Below are positions 1 through 5,616 of a stretch of DNA of 5,892 bases, piece by piece. The DNA is taken from contig PLIQ01000176.1 in NCBI GenBank assembly GCA_003140115.1, positions 1-5,892 on the forward strand, in the 5' to 3' direction. Below the pieces are notes generated by a model that ran no database searches, had not been told where the DNA came from, and was given only the letters and a program-made list of their open reading frames with translations. A program made the position numbers and the translations under genes. The stretch is from Actinomycetota bacterium (lineage in GTDB: Bacteria > Actinomycetota > Actinomycetes > Streptosporangiales > Streptosporangiaceae). Positions within the stretch are counted from its first letter, which is position 1; every line of letters begins with the position of its first letter.

Positions 1-281
1 TCCAGGTCGCCGGTGGCGGTGAGGGTGACGCGGGCGGGGTGCTCGGGCAGGCCGCGGGCGGCGCGGCGGGCGCGGCGGCGCGGGTCGCGGACCAGCAGGC
101 GGGGGTCGTCCTGGCGGACCGTGCCCGCGCCGACCAAGATCGCGTCGCAGCCGGCCCGGACCTCGTCCACGCGGTCCAGGTCGGCCGGGCCGGACAGGAT
201 CAGGCGCTGCGGGCGGGCATCGTCGAGGTAGCCGTCGGCCGAGGTGGCGCAACTCAGCAGGACGTACGGGCGTGGCGGCAC
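1..281 (-). CDS. RibD C-terminal-type reductase (dihydrofolate reductase fold), 5' part only
   Basis: The first 93 codons are present and the gene continues past the left edge. The protein begins MPPRPYVLLSCATSADGYLD and carries the family's early S-x-D-G motif (residues 14-17), then an R-V-D-E-V-R-x-G-C-D-A-I-L-V-G-A-G-T-V-R-type block (about 37-56) and D-D-P-R-L (58-62). These are the nucleotide- and substrate-binding elements of the RibD C-terminal domain, the NADPH-dependent reductase of riboflavin synthesis, a fold shared with dihydrofolate reductase. There is no room for an N-terminal deaminase domain, so this is a stand-alone reductase, and its substrate cannot be fixed from this fragment. 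The GTG start at 281 is chosen because AGGGGG lies 4 nt upstream (286-291) and homology begins at once. It is divergent from the aldehyde dehydrogenase. Family assignment is confident; the exact reaction is not. Confidence 0.86.
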   Translation of the reverse strand, partial: MPPRPYVLLSCATSADGYLDDARPQRLILSGPADLDRVDEVRAGCDAILVGAGTVRQDDPRLLVRDPRRRARRAARGLPEHPARVTLTATGDL

Positions 282-336
282 GGAACCCCCTGGGTGGTGT
301 CGCCCCAGCGTAGCTTCGGTGCTTTACTGGTCACCG
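282..336. promoter_or_regulatory. Divergent gap with overlapping -10-like hexamers
   Basis: These 55 bp separate two divergent genes and must hold at least one promoter unless one lies inside a coding region. On the minus strand TACGCT (313 to 308) fits the actinobacterial TANNNT -10 pattern, with GGTGAC 17 nt upstream as a weak -35. The start would fall near 301, leaving a short leader with the AGGGGG ribosome site. On the plus strand TAGCTT (311-316) also fits TANNNT and would give a leader of roughly 14 nt for the aldehyde dehydrogenase. The two hexamers overlap by three bases, so the promoters could compete. Both matches are short and could be chance. Confidence 0.35.
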
Positions 337-1869
337 ATGCTTGAGACAGTCAACCCCGCAACCGGAGAAGTGCTGGCCACCTTCCCGGTAGACGGCCGCC
401 GCGAGGTCGAGGCGGCGGTCGCGGCCGCCCGTGAGGCGGCCAGCTGGTGGGCCGGGCTCGGCTGGTCCGGGCGGCGCATCCGGCTGCTGGCCTGGAAGTC
501 GTACCTGGTCCGGTACATGGGCCGGCTGGCCCAGCTGATGCACGAAGAGACCGGCAAGCCGCTGGACGACGCCAAGCTCGAGATCATCCTGGCCGTGCTG
601 CACATCGACTGGGCCGCGCGGCACGCCCGCCGGGTGCTGCGCCCGCGCCGGGTGCACAGCGGGCTGGCCGCCATCAACCTGGCCTCGACCCTGGAGTACC
701 TGCCGCTGGGCGTGATCGGGGTGATCGGCCCGTGGAACTACCCGGTGTTCACGCCGGTGGGCTCGATCGCCTACGCGCTGGCGGCGGGGAACGCGGTGGT
801 GTTCAAGCCGTCGGAGCTGACGCCCGCGACCGGGGAGTGGCTGGTCCGGTCGTTCGGTGAGGCGCTGGGGGTGTTCGGTTCGTCGCAGCCGGTGCTCCAG
901 CTGGTCACCGGGCCCGGGTCGACCGGCGAGGCGCTGGCCCGCAGCGGGGTGGGCAAGATCGCGTTCACCGGGTCGACGGCTACCGCGCGCAAGGTGATGG
1001 CCGCCGCGGCGGACACCTTGACCCCGGTGCTGGCCGAGTGCGGCGGCAAGGACGCGCTGCTGGTCGGGGCGGACGCCGACCTGGACGCGGCGGCCGACGC
1101 CGCGGCCTGGGGCGCGATGTCGAACGCGGGGCAGACCTGCGTGGGGATCGAGCGGGTGTACGTGGCCGACGCGGTGTACCACAGCTTCCTGGAGCGGCTG
1201 ATCAAGCGGGTGTCCGAACTGCGGCCCGGTTCGGACCCTGAGGCTTCTTACGGGCCGATGACCTTGCCGTCGCAGGCGGAGGTGGTGGCCAAGCACGTGG
1301 CGGACGCGCTGGCCCGGGGCGGGCGGCCGGTGGTGGGCGGGGCCGACTCGGTGGCCGCGCCGTACGTGCGGCCGGTCATCTTGACCGACGTGCCGGAGAA
1401 CAGCGCGGCGGTGCAGGACGAGACGTTCGGTCCGACGGTGACGGTGAAGTCCGTGGTCAACATGGCCGAGGCGGTGTCGTTCGCCAACGCGGGGCGGTAC
1501 GGGCTGGGCTCGGCGGTGTTCGCTCGCGACCGCCGCGCGGCCATGGTCGCGGCCCGGTCGCTGCGCACCGGGATGACGTCGGTGAACTCGGTGATCGGTT
1601 TCGCCACCGTGCCCGCGCTGCCGTTCGGGGGGGTCGGGGAATCGGGGTTCGGGCGGATTCACGGCGCGGACGGGCTGCGCGAGTTCAGCCGGTCCAAGGC
1701 CATCACCCGGCAGCGGATGCGGCCGCTGATCAACGTGCTCACGTTCGGGCGGACCGACAAGGATCTGCGGCGGCTTATCACGTTGGTGACGTTGCTGCAC
1801 GGGCGGCTGTACCGGCCGCGGGGTTCGCGGCGAACGCGCTTAAGGCGCGTTATTGAGGCTCGCTGCTGA
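337..1869 (+). CDS. NAD(P)-dependent aldehyde dehydrogenase
   Basis: This 510-residue protein of the ALDH superfamily is of normal family length and oxidises an aldehyde to its carboxylic acid in the cytoplasm. All key elements are visible: PWNYP with the catalytic Asn134; FKPSE (156-160), whose Glu160 suggests a preference for NAD+; the FTGST nucleotide loop (210-214); general base Glu234 in LAECGGKD; nucleophile Cys268 in NAGQTCVGIERVYV; and ETFGP (362-366), which positions the cofactor. The C-terminus has the usual PFGGVGESGFGR stretch and then a basic tail ending RRTRLRRVIEARC. ATG 337 is preferred because MLETVNPATGEVLATFPV is the typical N-terminus. GTG 319 is in frame and would add six residues, and neither has a clear Shine-Dalgarno site. 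Substrate is not decidable; betaine-aldehyde and succinate-semialdehyde types are possible. The end overlaps the convergent kinase-STAS gene by 20 bp. Confidence 0.95.
   Translation: MLETVNPATGEVLATFPVDGRREVEAAVAAAREAASWWAGLGWSGRRIRLLAWKSYLVRYMGRLAQLMHEETGKPLDDAKLEIILAVLHIDWAARHARRVLRPRRVHSGLAAINLASTLEYLPLGVIGVIGPWNYPVFTPVGSIAYALAAGNAVVFKPSELTPATGEWLVRSFGEALGVFGSSQPVLQLVTGPGSTGEALARSGVGKIAFTGSTATARKVMAAAADTLTPVLAECGGKDALLVGADADLDAAADAAAWGAMSNAGQTCVGIERVYVADAVYHSFLERLIKRVSELRPGSDPEASYGPMTLPSQAEVVAKHVADALARGGRPVVGGADSVAAPYVRPVILTDVPENSAAVQDETFGPTVTVKSVVNMAEAVSFANAGRYGLGSAVFARDRRAAMVAARSLRTGMTSVNSVIGFATVPALPFGGVGESGFGRIHGADGLREFSRSKAITRQRMRPLINVLTFGRTDKDLRRLITLVTLLHGRLYRPRGSRRTRLRRVIEARC
1833..1851 (-). 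terminator. Candidate hairpin terminator at a convergent gene junction
   Basis: AACGCGC (1833-1839) pairs perfectly with GCGCGTT (1845-1851) around a 5-nt loop. On the minus strand the hairpin starts at the TAA stop codon of the kinase-STAS gene, where a terminator for the three-gene group would be expected. On the plus strand it lies inside the last codons of the aldehyde dehydrogenase. No U-tract follows on either strand. That weakens the case, although GC-stem terminators without a U-tract are often proposed in actinobacteria. Confidence 0.4.
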
Positions 1870-2707
1870 GCGTGCCCGCGGCGGCTGCGGAGCTGTCGGC
1901 CAGGGTGAAGCGGTCGGCCATTTGCGTCTGGCGTAGCTGCTTTTGGAGGTGGTCCGGTAGGCCGGCCAGGACCATCCGGGCGGGCGGGCTGGCGTTGATC
2001 CGCTGCTGCGCGGTGATCAGGGCGGCCAGGCCGACCGAGTCCCAGCCGGCCAGGCCGTCAAGGTCCAGGACCAGCTTGAGGCCCGGGGTTTCGGTGAGCA
2101 GACGGTCTATCGTCTGGCTGAGCTCACTCGCCGAAGCGAGGTCGAGCGGGCCGGTGACGGCCAGGACCGTGCAGTGGTCCAGGTCGCGGTGGTTCAGGCG
2201 GAAGGGCGGGCCGGACGTGGCGAGGCCGAAGCTGATCGTGGCCAGCGTGCCCGACGGGCCGGAGCGCAGGCTGGTCTGGTCGGCGACCTGGCGGACCAGG
2301 GCGAGGCCGTGGCCGGGTTCGGTGCGCCACTGCGCGGCGTCTGGCGTGTCGGTTTGGTTTGTCGTTTCTTCTGCCGTTTCGTTTGTCGTGCTAGCCGGGG
2401 GCGGGGCGCCGTCGTCGCTGATCTCGCAGAGCAGGGCCTGGTCCGATCTCCGGATACGGAGCCGGCCGTGGCCGGCGCCGTGCCGGACCGCGTTGGCGGC
2501 CAGTTCGTGTACGGCGATGACCAGGTCGTCGGCCCGGCCCGGCGGCAGGCCGGCGTCGCTGGCGTGCGCGGCCACCGCCGCGCGCAGCGCGTACAGGGAG
2601 CCGGCGTCGAAGGCCTGGTCCAGGATCTGGTGGCCCTGGTTACCCGGGTTGCCGGGTGCTGGCCCGGTGTCGCCGGGGGCTGGGCGGGCGTCGCCGTCAG
2701 TGGTCAT
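1850..2707 (-). CDS. RsbW-like anti-sigma kinase fused to an RsbV-like STAS domain
   Basis: This 285-residue protein has two domains. Residues 1-27 are a Gly/Pro-rich leader. Residues about 28-163 are a GHKL ATPase of the RsbW/SpoIIAB type: N-box ELAANAVRH with Glu68 and Asn72, ISDDG (96-100) as the ADP-contacting box, and GHGLALV (132-138) as the glycine box. Residues about 171-275 are a STAS domain with GWDSVGLAAL, where Ser224 sits at the serine that such kinases phosphorylate. In partner switching RsbW binds a sigma factor, and unphosphorylated RsbV frees the sigma by binding RsbW. Here kinase and antagonist are one chain, so control may be internal. The lid carries a Thr/Asn-rich insert (about 106-122). 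ATG 2707 overlaps the upstream stop by 11 bp, with GGTGAG 5 nt upstream, indicating translational coupling to the MEDS-STAS gene. The target sigma is not encoded here. Confidence 0.92.
   Translation of the reverse strand: MTTDGDARPAPGDTGPAPGNPGNQGHQILDQAFDAGSLYALRAAVAAHASDAGLPPGRADDLVIAVHELAANAVRHGAGHGRLRIRRSDQALLCEISDDGAPPPASTTNETAEETTNQTDTPDAAQWRTEPGHGLALVRQVADQTSLRSGPSGTLATISFGLATSGPPFRLNHRDLDHCTVLAVTGPLDLASASELSQTIDRLLTETPGLKLVLDLDGLAGWDSVGLAALITAQQRINASPPARMVLAGLPDHLQKQLRQTQMADRFTLADSSAAAAGTLSSEPQ
2357..2389 (-). repeat. Two-copy 9-bp direct repeat in a low-GC insert of the kinase lid
   Basis: The 9-mer GTTTGTCGT occurs at 2357-2365 and 2381-2389, exactly 24 bp (eight codons) apart. On the coding strand each copy encodes Thr-Thr-Asn, giving TTNETAEE followed by TTNQTDTP. 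The stretch is clearly richer in A and T than the surrounding gene. It looks like a small in-frame duplication inside the flexible ATP-lid loop of the RsbW-like domain. Only the first three codons of each unit are identical. Confidence 0.6.
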
Positions 2708-3569
2708 CGGCGCTCACCAGGCTGACGGCGGGGATGTCGGTCGCGCCCAGCAGGACGAACCGGGCGGCCAGGCTCGGACGGCAGCGCAGGATCATCCGCC
2801 GGGGCGGGGTACTGGGGTTCAGGCCGCGCGCGGCGTCCAGGATCATCCGGGCGCACGGGACGTCGATGAAGGCCAGCGGGGCCATGTTGACGGTCACGTC
2901 GCCCTCGAGCCGGATCGCCTCGGTCAGCGCGAGCGCCAGGGACTCGGCGGCCTGGTAGTCGAGCTCCCCGGCCAGCCGGATGCCGGGCGGCGCGTACTGG
3001 CGGCAGATCCGCAGCATCACGTCGGCGTGGTACGTCGCGGCGGCGACCGAGCGGGTGTGGAAGGCGGCTACCGAGGCCAGCGTGACCGGGTCGAAGCGCT
3101 CCCGGTCGTACTGGCACAGCACCGACACGGCGGTACCGGCCACCGCCGCCGCGACCTTCTCCTCGAACTCCGGCAGCTGCTCGACCCCGGTGACCGGGCC
3201 CAGCGCCCAGCTCATGTCCACCGCCAGCCGCAGCCCGTGGTCGCCGCTGGCCTCCATCTCGCGGGTCAGCCAGGCCAGCGCCTGGCCCGCGCTGAACACC
3301 TGCCCGGCTAGCAGCCGGCCCTCGAACCCGACCGCGGCCAGCTGCCCCGAGGCCAGCGCCGGCTCCGCCGCGACGCCGCGCCGGGCCAGCTCGGCGGTGG
3401 CCCGGTCCGGGGTGGCGGCGCTGAGCCACATCACCTTCAGGCCGCCGTCCAGCCCGTCCCGGACGAACGCCGCGGTCAGGTCGAACAGGTCCTCGGGCTC
3501 GCCGAACGTCAGGCAGGCATGGTCGTTCACGGTCAGGTCGGTGATCTGCGTGTCGGCGCCGATCGTCAC
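2697..3569 (-). CDS. MEDS-domain sensor with C-terminal STAS domain
   Basis: This 290-residue protein has a MEDS (DcmR-type sensory) domain at about 12-180. Family hallmarks are NDHACLTFG (15-23), DMSWALG (118-124), the acidic Glu134/Glu136/Glu137 stretch, and CQYDRERFDP (152-161). A STAS domain follows at about 196-285, beginning IRLAGELD. MEDS domains are KaiC-like and have been proposed to sense simple hydrocarbon derivatives; the ligand here is unknown. The STAS motif reads FIDVPCARMI (234-243), so Val237 replaces the usual phosphorylated serine and a kinase could not switch it in the classical way. GTG 3569 is chosen because GGAGGT lies 6 nt upstream (3576-3581) and homology starts at once; a longer reading frame back to 3815 only overlaps the GMC gene in a nonsense frame. 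It lies 23 bp after the GMC gene and overlaps the kinase-STAS gene by 11 bp, so the three are probably one operon. Confidence 0.9.
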   Translation of the reverse strand: MTIGADTQITDLTVNDHACLTFGEPEDLFDLTAAFVRDGLDGGLKVMWLSAATPDRATAELARRGVAAEPALASGQLAAVGFEGRLLAGQVFSAGQALAWLTREMEASGDHGLRLAVDMSWALGPVTGVEQLPEFEEKVAAAVAGTAVSVLCQYDRERFDPVTLASVAAFHTRSVAAATYHADVMLRICRQYAPPGIRLAGELDYQAAESLALALTEAIRLEGDVTVNMAPLAFIDVPCARMILDAARGLNPSTPPRRMILRCRPSLAARFVLLGATDIPAVSLVSADDH

Positions 3570-3575
3570 CCCGCT

Positions 3576-3581
3576 ACCTCC
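3576..3581 (-). promoter_or_regulatory. Ribosome binding site that fixes the MEDS-STAS start
   Basis: Reading on the minus strand, GGAGGT is followed by 6 nt and then GTG 3569. It is the strongest Shine-Dalgarno match in the window. It lies in the 23-bp gap after the GMC stop codon, supporting GTG 3569 over any longer reading frame and suggesting efficient independent initiation on a shared transcript. Confidence 0.8.
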
Positions 3582-3592
3582 GGTCCGCGCCG

Positions 3593-5236
3593 CTAGGCCG
3601 CGCTGCCGGCGATCGCCATGGCGTCCACCGGGTCGGCTGGGTCGGCCGGGGCTAGCGGGGCCCGGCCGGCGATGAGGTCGGCGGCGCGCTCGGCGATGGC
3701 GATGGTCGGCGCATTGGTGTTGCCCCTGGGCAAGGTCGGCATCACCGACGCGTCGACCACGCGCAGGCCGTCGATCCCCCTTACTTTGAGTTCGGGGTCC
3801 AGGACGCTGCCCCACCGGGCCTCGCTGCCCATCGCGCAGGTGCCCACCGGGTGGTACAGGGTGGCCACGCTGGAGCGCACGTACTCGAGGAGTTCGCCGT
3901 CGGAGCGGATGTGCGCGCCGGGGGCGATTTCGCTGCGGCAGATGGCGGCCATCGGCCGGGCGGTCACGAACTCCCGGGCCATCTTCAGCCCGGCCACCAG
4001 CGCCCGGGCGTCCGCGCCGCCGTCGGAAAGGTAGCCGGGGTCGATGGCCGGGCGGTGCCGGGGATCGGCGCTACGCAGCCTGATCCGGCCCCGGCTCCGC
4101 ACCTCGACCAAGCCGACCAGCACGGTCATGGCCCGCTGGGCCGGGTCGGCCAGGCCCTGGTTCTTGTAGGGCGCGGCGAGCACGTGCAGCTGCAGGTCCG
4201 GCGCGAGCAGGCCAGGCTCGGAGTGGGCGAAGCCGCCCGATTCGGCCACGTTGCTGGCCACCGGGCCGCGGTGGGTCAGCTGCCAGCGCAGTGCGCCCGC
4301 GTTGCCGGTCTTCTCCCACAGGCCGCGCAGCCGGGGCGTCGACCAGATGACCGGGAGCACGGGGTGATCGCTGAGGTTCGCGCCGACGCCCGGGCTGTCG
4401 GCGTGGACGCTGATCCCCATCTCGATCAGGTGGTCCGCCGGGCCGACGCCGGACAGCATGAGGAGCTGAGCGCTGTTGACCGCGCCGCCGCACACGATGA
4501 CCTCGCCGTCGGCGATGGCGGTCTCGAGCTCGCCGTGCCGGAGGTAGTCCACGCCCGTGGCCTGGCCGTCCTCGATGAGGATCTTGGTCACCAGGGCGCC
4601 GGTGTGCACGGTGAGGTTCGGCCGGGACATGACCGGGTGCAGGTAGGCGGCGGCCGCCGAGCAGCGCCGGCCCTTGCGCTGGGTGACCTGGTACCAGCCC
4701 ACCCCGTCCTGGCGCGGGCCGTTGAAGTCCTCGTTGGCCGTGGCCCCCTGCTCCCGGGCGGCGGCGATGAACGCCTCGCACGCGGGCGACTTGTACCGCA
4801 CGTCGCTGACGGCGAGCGGACCGCCCGTGCCGTGGTACGCAGAGGCGCCACGCGAGTTGTCCTCGGACCGCCTGAAGTACGGCATCAGGTCCTCGTAGCC
4901 CCACCCGGCGCAGCCGTGCTCGTCCCGCCAGGCCTGGAAGTCGCGGCGGTTACCGCGGATGTAGATCATCGCGTTCATGCTGCTGGATCCACCCAGGACC
5001 CGGCCGCGGGGCCAGTAGATGGACCGGCCGGCCGCGCGGTGCTGCGGGACCGTGTTGTAGTTCCAGTCGTAGGCGCTCTGGAACAGCCTGCTCAGCGCGG
5101 CAGGCGCCTGGATCTCCTGGGCGTCGTCGACCGGGCCTGCCTCCAGCAGCAGGACCTTGACGCTGGAATCGGCGGACAGCCGCGCGGCCAGCACGCAGCC
5201 CGCGCTTCCGGCGCCGACGATGATGTAGTCATACAC
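3593..5236 (-). CDS. GMC-family FAD-dependent oxidoreductase (choline/alcohol dehydrogenase type)
   Basis: This 547-residue flavoprotein of normal family length oxidises an alcohol to an aldehyde or ketone. The N-terminus is the FAD-binding Rossmann fold: VYDYIIVGAGSAG with Gly8, Gly10 and Gly13, and Glu32 in LLLEAG for the ribose. The first GMC signature is PRGRVLGGSSSMNAMIYIRG (76-95); the second region is GGAVNSAQLLMLSGVG (250-265). The catalytic pair is His462 in LYHPVGTCAMG and an Asn in GNTNAPTIAIAERAADLI (505-522). No signal peptide or membrane segment is seen, so it is probably cytoplasmic. It resembles BetA-like choline dehydrogenases, but the motifs are shared by many alcohol-oxidising members. 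GTG 5236 is chosen because AAGGAG lies 6 nt upstream and the Rossmann strand starts at residue 2. The frame is open back to 5512, but the 92 extra residues are Pro/Arg/Ser-rich with relaxed codon use and look untranslated. It is first gene of the probable operon with the MEDS-STAS and kinase-STAS genes. Confidence 0.94.
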   Translation of the reverse strand: MYDYIIVGAGSAGCVLAARLSADSSVKVLLLEAGPVDDAQEIQAPAALSRLFQSAYDWNYNTVPQHRAAGRSIYWPRGRVLGGSSSMNAMIYIRGNRRDFQAWRDEHGCAGWGYEDLMPYFRRSEDNSRGASAYHGTGGPLAVSDVRYKSPACEAFIAAAREQGATANEDFNGPRQDGVGWYQVTQRKGRRCSAAAAYLHPVMSRPNLTVHTGALVTKILIEDGQATGVDYLRHGELETAIADGEVIVCGGAVNSAQLLMLSGVGPADHLIEMGISVHADSPGVGANLSDHPVLPVIWSTPRLRGLWEKTGNAGALRWQLTHRGPVASNVAESGGFAHSEPGLLAPDLQLHVLAAPYKNQGLADPAQRAMTVLVGLVEVRSRGRIRLRSADPRHRPAIDPGYLSDGGADARALVAGLKMAREFVTARPMAAICRSEIAPGAHIRSDGELLEYVRSSVATLYHPVGTCAMGSEARWGSVLDPELKVRGIDGLRVVDASVMPTLPRGNTNAPTIAIAERAADLIAGRAPLAPADPADPVDAMAIAGSAA

Positions 5237-5264
5237 GGCGGTCTCCTTCTCGGGGACAAAGGGA

Positions 5265-5270
5265 ACAATA
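5265..5270 (-). promoter_or_regulatory. Candidate proximal -10 for the GMC operon
   Basis: On the minus strand TATTGT fits TANNNT and lies in a locally AT-rich patch. Transcription would start near 5258, giving a leader of about 22 nt that contains AAGGAG and then GTG 5236. No good -35 hexamer is visible at 16-18 nt upstream, so it may depend on an activator or an alternative sigma factor, or be chance. Confidence 0.35.
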
Positions 5271-5367
5271 ACGCGCCGTGGCGTTTGCTGTGGGTCTTGG
5301 GGGCGGTCTTGGCGGCTTGAGGGGTCCTCCGGGCTCCGCTTTCGCCGCGGTGCGGAGGGGCGTCCGG

Positions 5368-5396
5368 GTCCGGCGGGCCCCCGAGATCCGCCGGAC
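5368..5396. other. Stem-loop in the GMC upstream region
   Basis: GTCCGGCGG (5368-5376) pairs perfectly with CCGCCGGAC (5388-5396) around an 11-nt loop. No U-tract follows on either strand, so it does not look like an intrinsic terminator. If the distal promoter near 5521 is used, this hairpin would lie in the 5' leader of the GMC transcript. Stems of this size can occur by chance in such GC-rich DNA. Confidence 0.4.
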
Positions 5397-5492
5397 TCCG
5401 GACGCGGACGATGTTCACCACCCCAGGACGCATCAGCGGCGTCGGACACGCACGGTGGCAGCGGCGGCCGTCCCTGCTCGTCGCAGCCGCTG

Positions 5493-5568
5493 GTGATCAT
5501 CGTTCTCGTCACTCATCGTATCTATAACATGCCAGCTCGTAGTCGTCTTGGGAATGTCCGATGATCAC
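5493..5568. repeat. 10-bp inverted repeat flanking the divergent promoter core
   Basis: GTGATCATCG (5493-5502) is the exact reverse complement of CGATGATCAC (5559-5568). Each arm contains the palindrome TGATCA, the two cores lie 68 bp apart, and the midpoint (about 5530) falls in the AT-rich patch with -10-like hexamers. This is the layout of paired operator sites for a regulator acting on both divergent genes. The regulator is unknown. A perfect 10-bp match within a 386-bp gap is unlikely, though not impossible, by chance. Confidence 0.5.
5521..5530. promoter_or_regulatory. Candidate back-to-back -10 elements in the AT-rich core
   Basis: On the minus strand TATAGA (5526 to 5521) is preceded by TGT, forming an extended -10-like TGNTATAGA. 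A start near 5514 would give the GMC gene a leader of about 275 nt. On the plus strand TAACAT (5525-5530) fits TANNNT and would give the adenosyltransferase gene a leader of about 86 nt. Neither has a clear -35. The two overlap, and both lie between the arms of the inverted repeat. Confidence 0.35.
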
Positions 5569-5610
5569 TTTTTGGTAGCGGCGCATGGCCGTCGGCTCCG
5601 GCGGGTCCCT

Positions 5611-5616
5611 TAGGGT
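5611..5616 (+). promoter_or_regulatory. Candidate -10 for a leaderless adenosyltransferase mRNA
   Basis: TAGGGT fits TANNNT and ends 6 nt before ATG 5623, the spacing at which transcription would begin on the A of the start codon. Leaderless mRNAs are common in actinobacteria, and the possible ribosome site here (AGGGTGGG) is poor and too close to the ATG. No convincing -35 is seen. Confidence 0.4.

Noticed and set aside
319..336. Earlier GTG start for the aldehyde dehydrogenase
   Set aside because: In frame and possible, but it adds only six residues (VLYWSP), has no ribosome site, and the family N-terminus fits ATG 337.
331..1800. Long open frame of 489 codons antisense to the aldehyde dehydrogenase
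   Set aside because: It is rich in His, Arg, Pro and Gly, has no recognisable domain, and mirrors the GC-biased codons of the true gene.
1872..3311. Plus-strand open frame of 479 codons across the two regulator genes
   Set aside because: It spans two well-supported minus-strand genes, has no domain resemblance, and its composition shifts to Arg/Ser-rich and His/Gln-rich sequence.
1844..5277. 12-bp match between 1844-1855 (minus strand) and 5266-5277 (plus strand), CAATAACGCGCC
   Set aside because: One exact 12-mer pair is about what chance allows when both strands of a window this size are compared, and the two sites share no functional context.
3851..5320. Long plus-strand open frame of 489 codons antisense to the GMC gene
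   Set aside because: Its product is Val/Gly/Ala/His-rich without family motifs, while the opposite strand encodes a complete GMC enzyme.
5237..5512. N-terminal extension of 92 residues on the GMC protein from GTG 5512
   Set aside because: The extension is Pro/Arg/Ser-rich with many A/T third positions and no signal peptide. GTG 5236 has a well-placed AAGGAG and begins at the FAD-binding strand.
5433..5516. Small minus-strand frame of 27 codons (MSDENDDHQRL...)
   Set aside because: It has an attractive acidic start and lies just after a -10-like element. However, it has no ribosome site, the element is 2-3 nt too close for a leaderless start, and the second half is Ala/Arg-rich.
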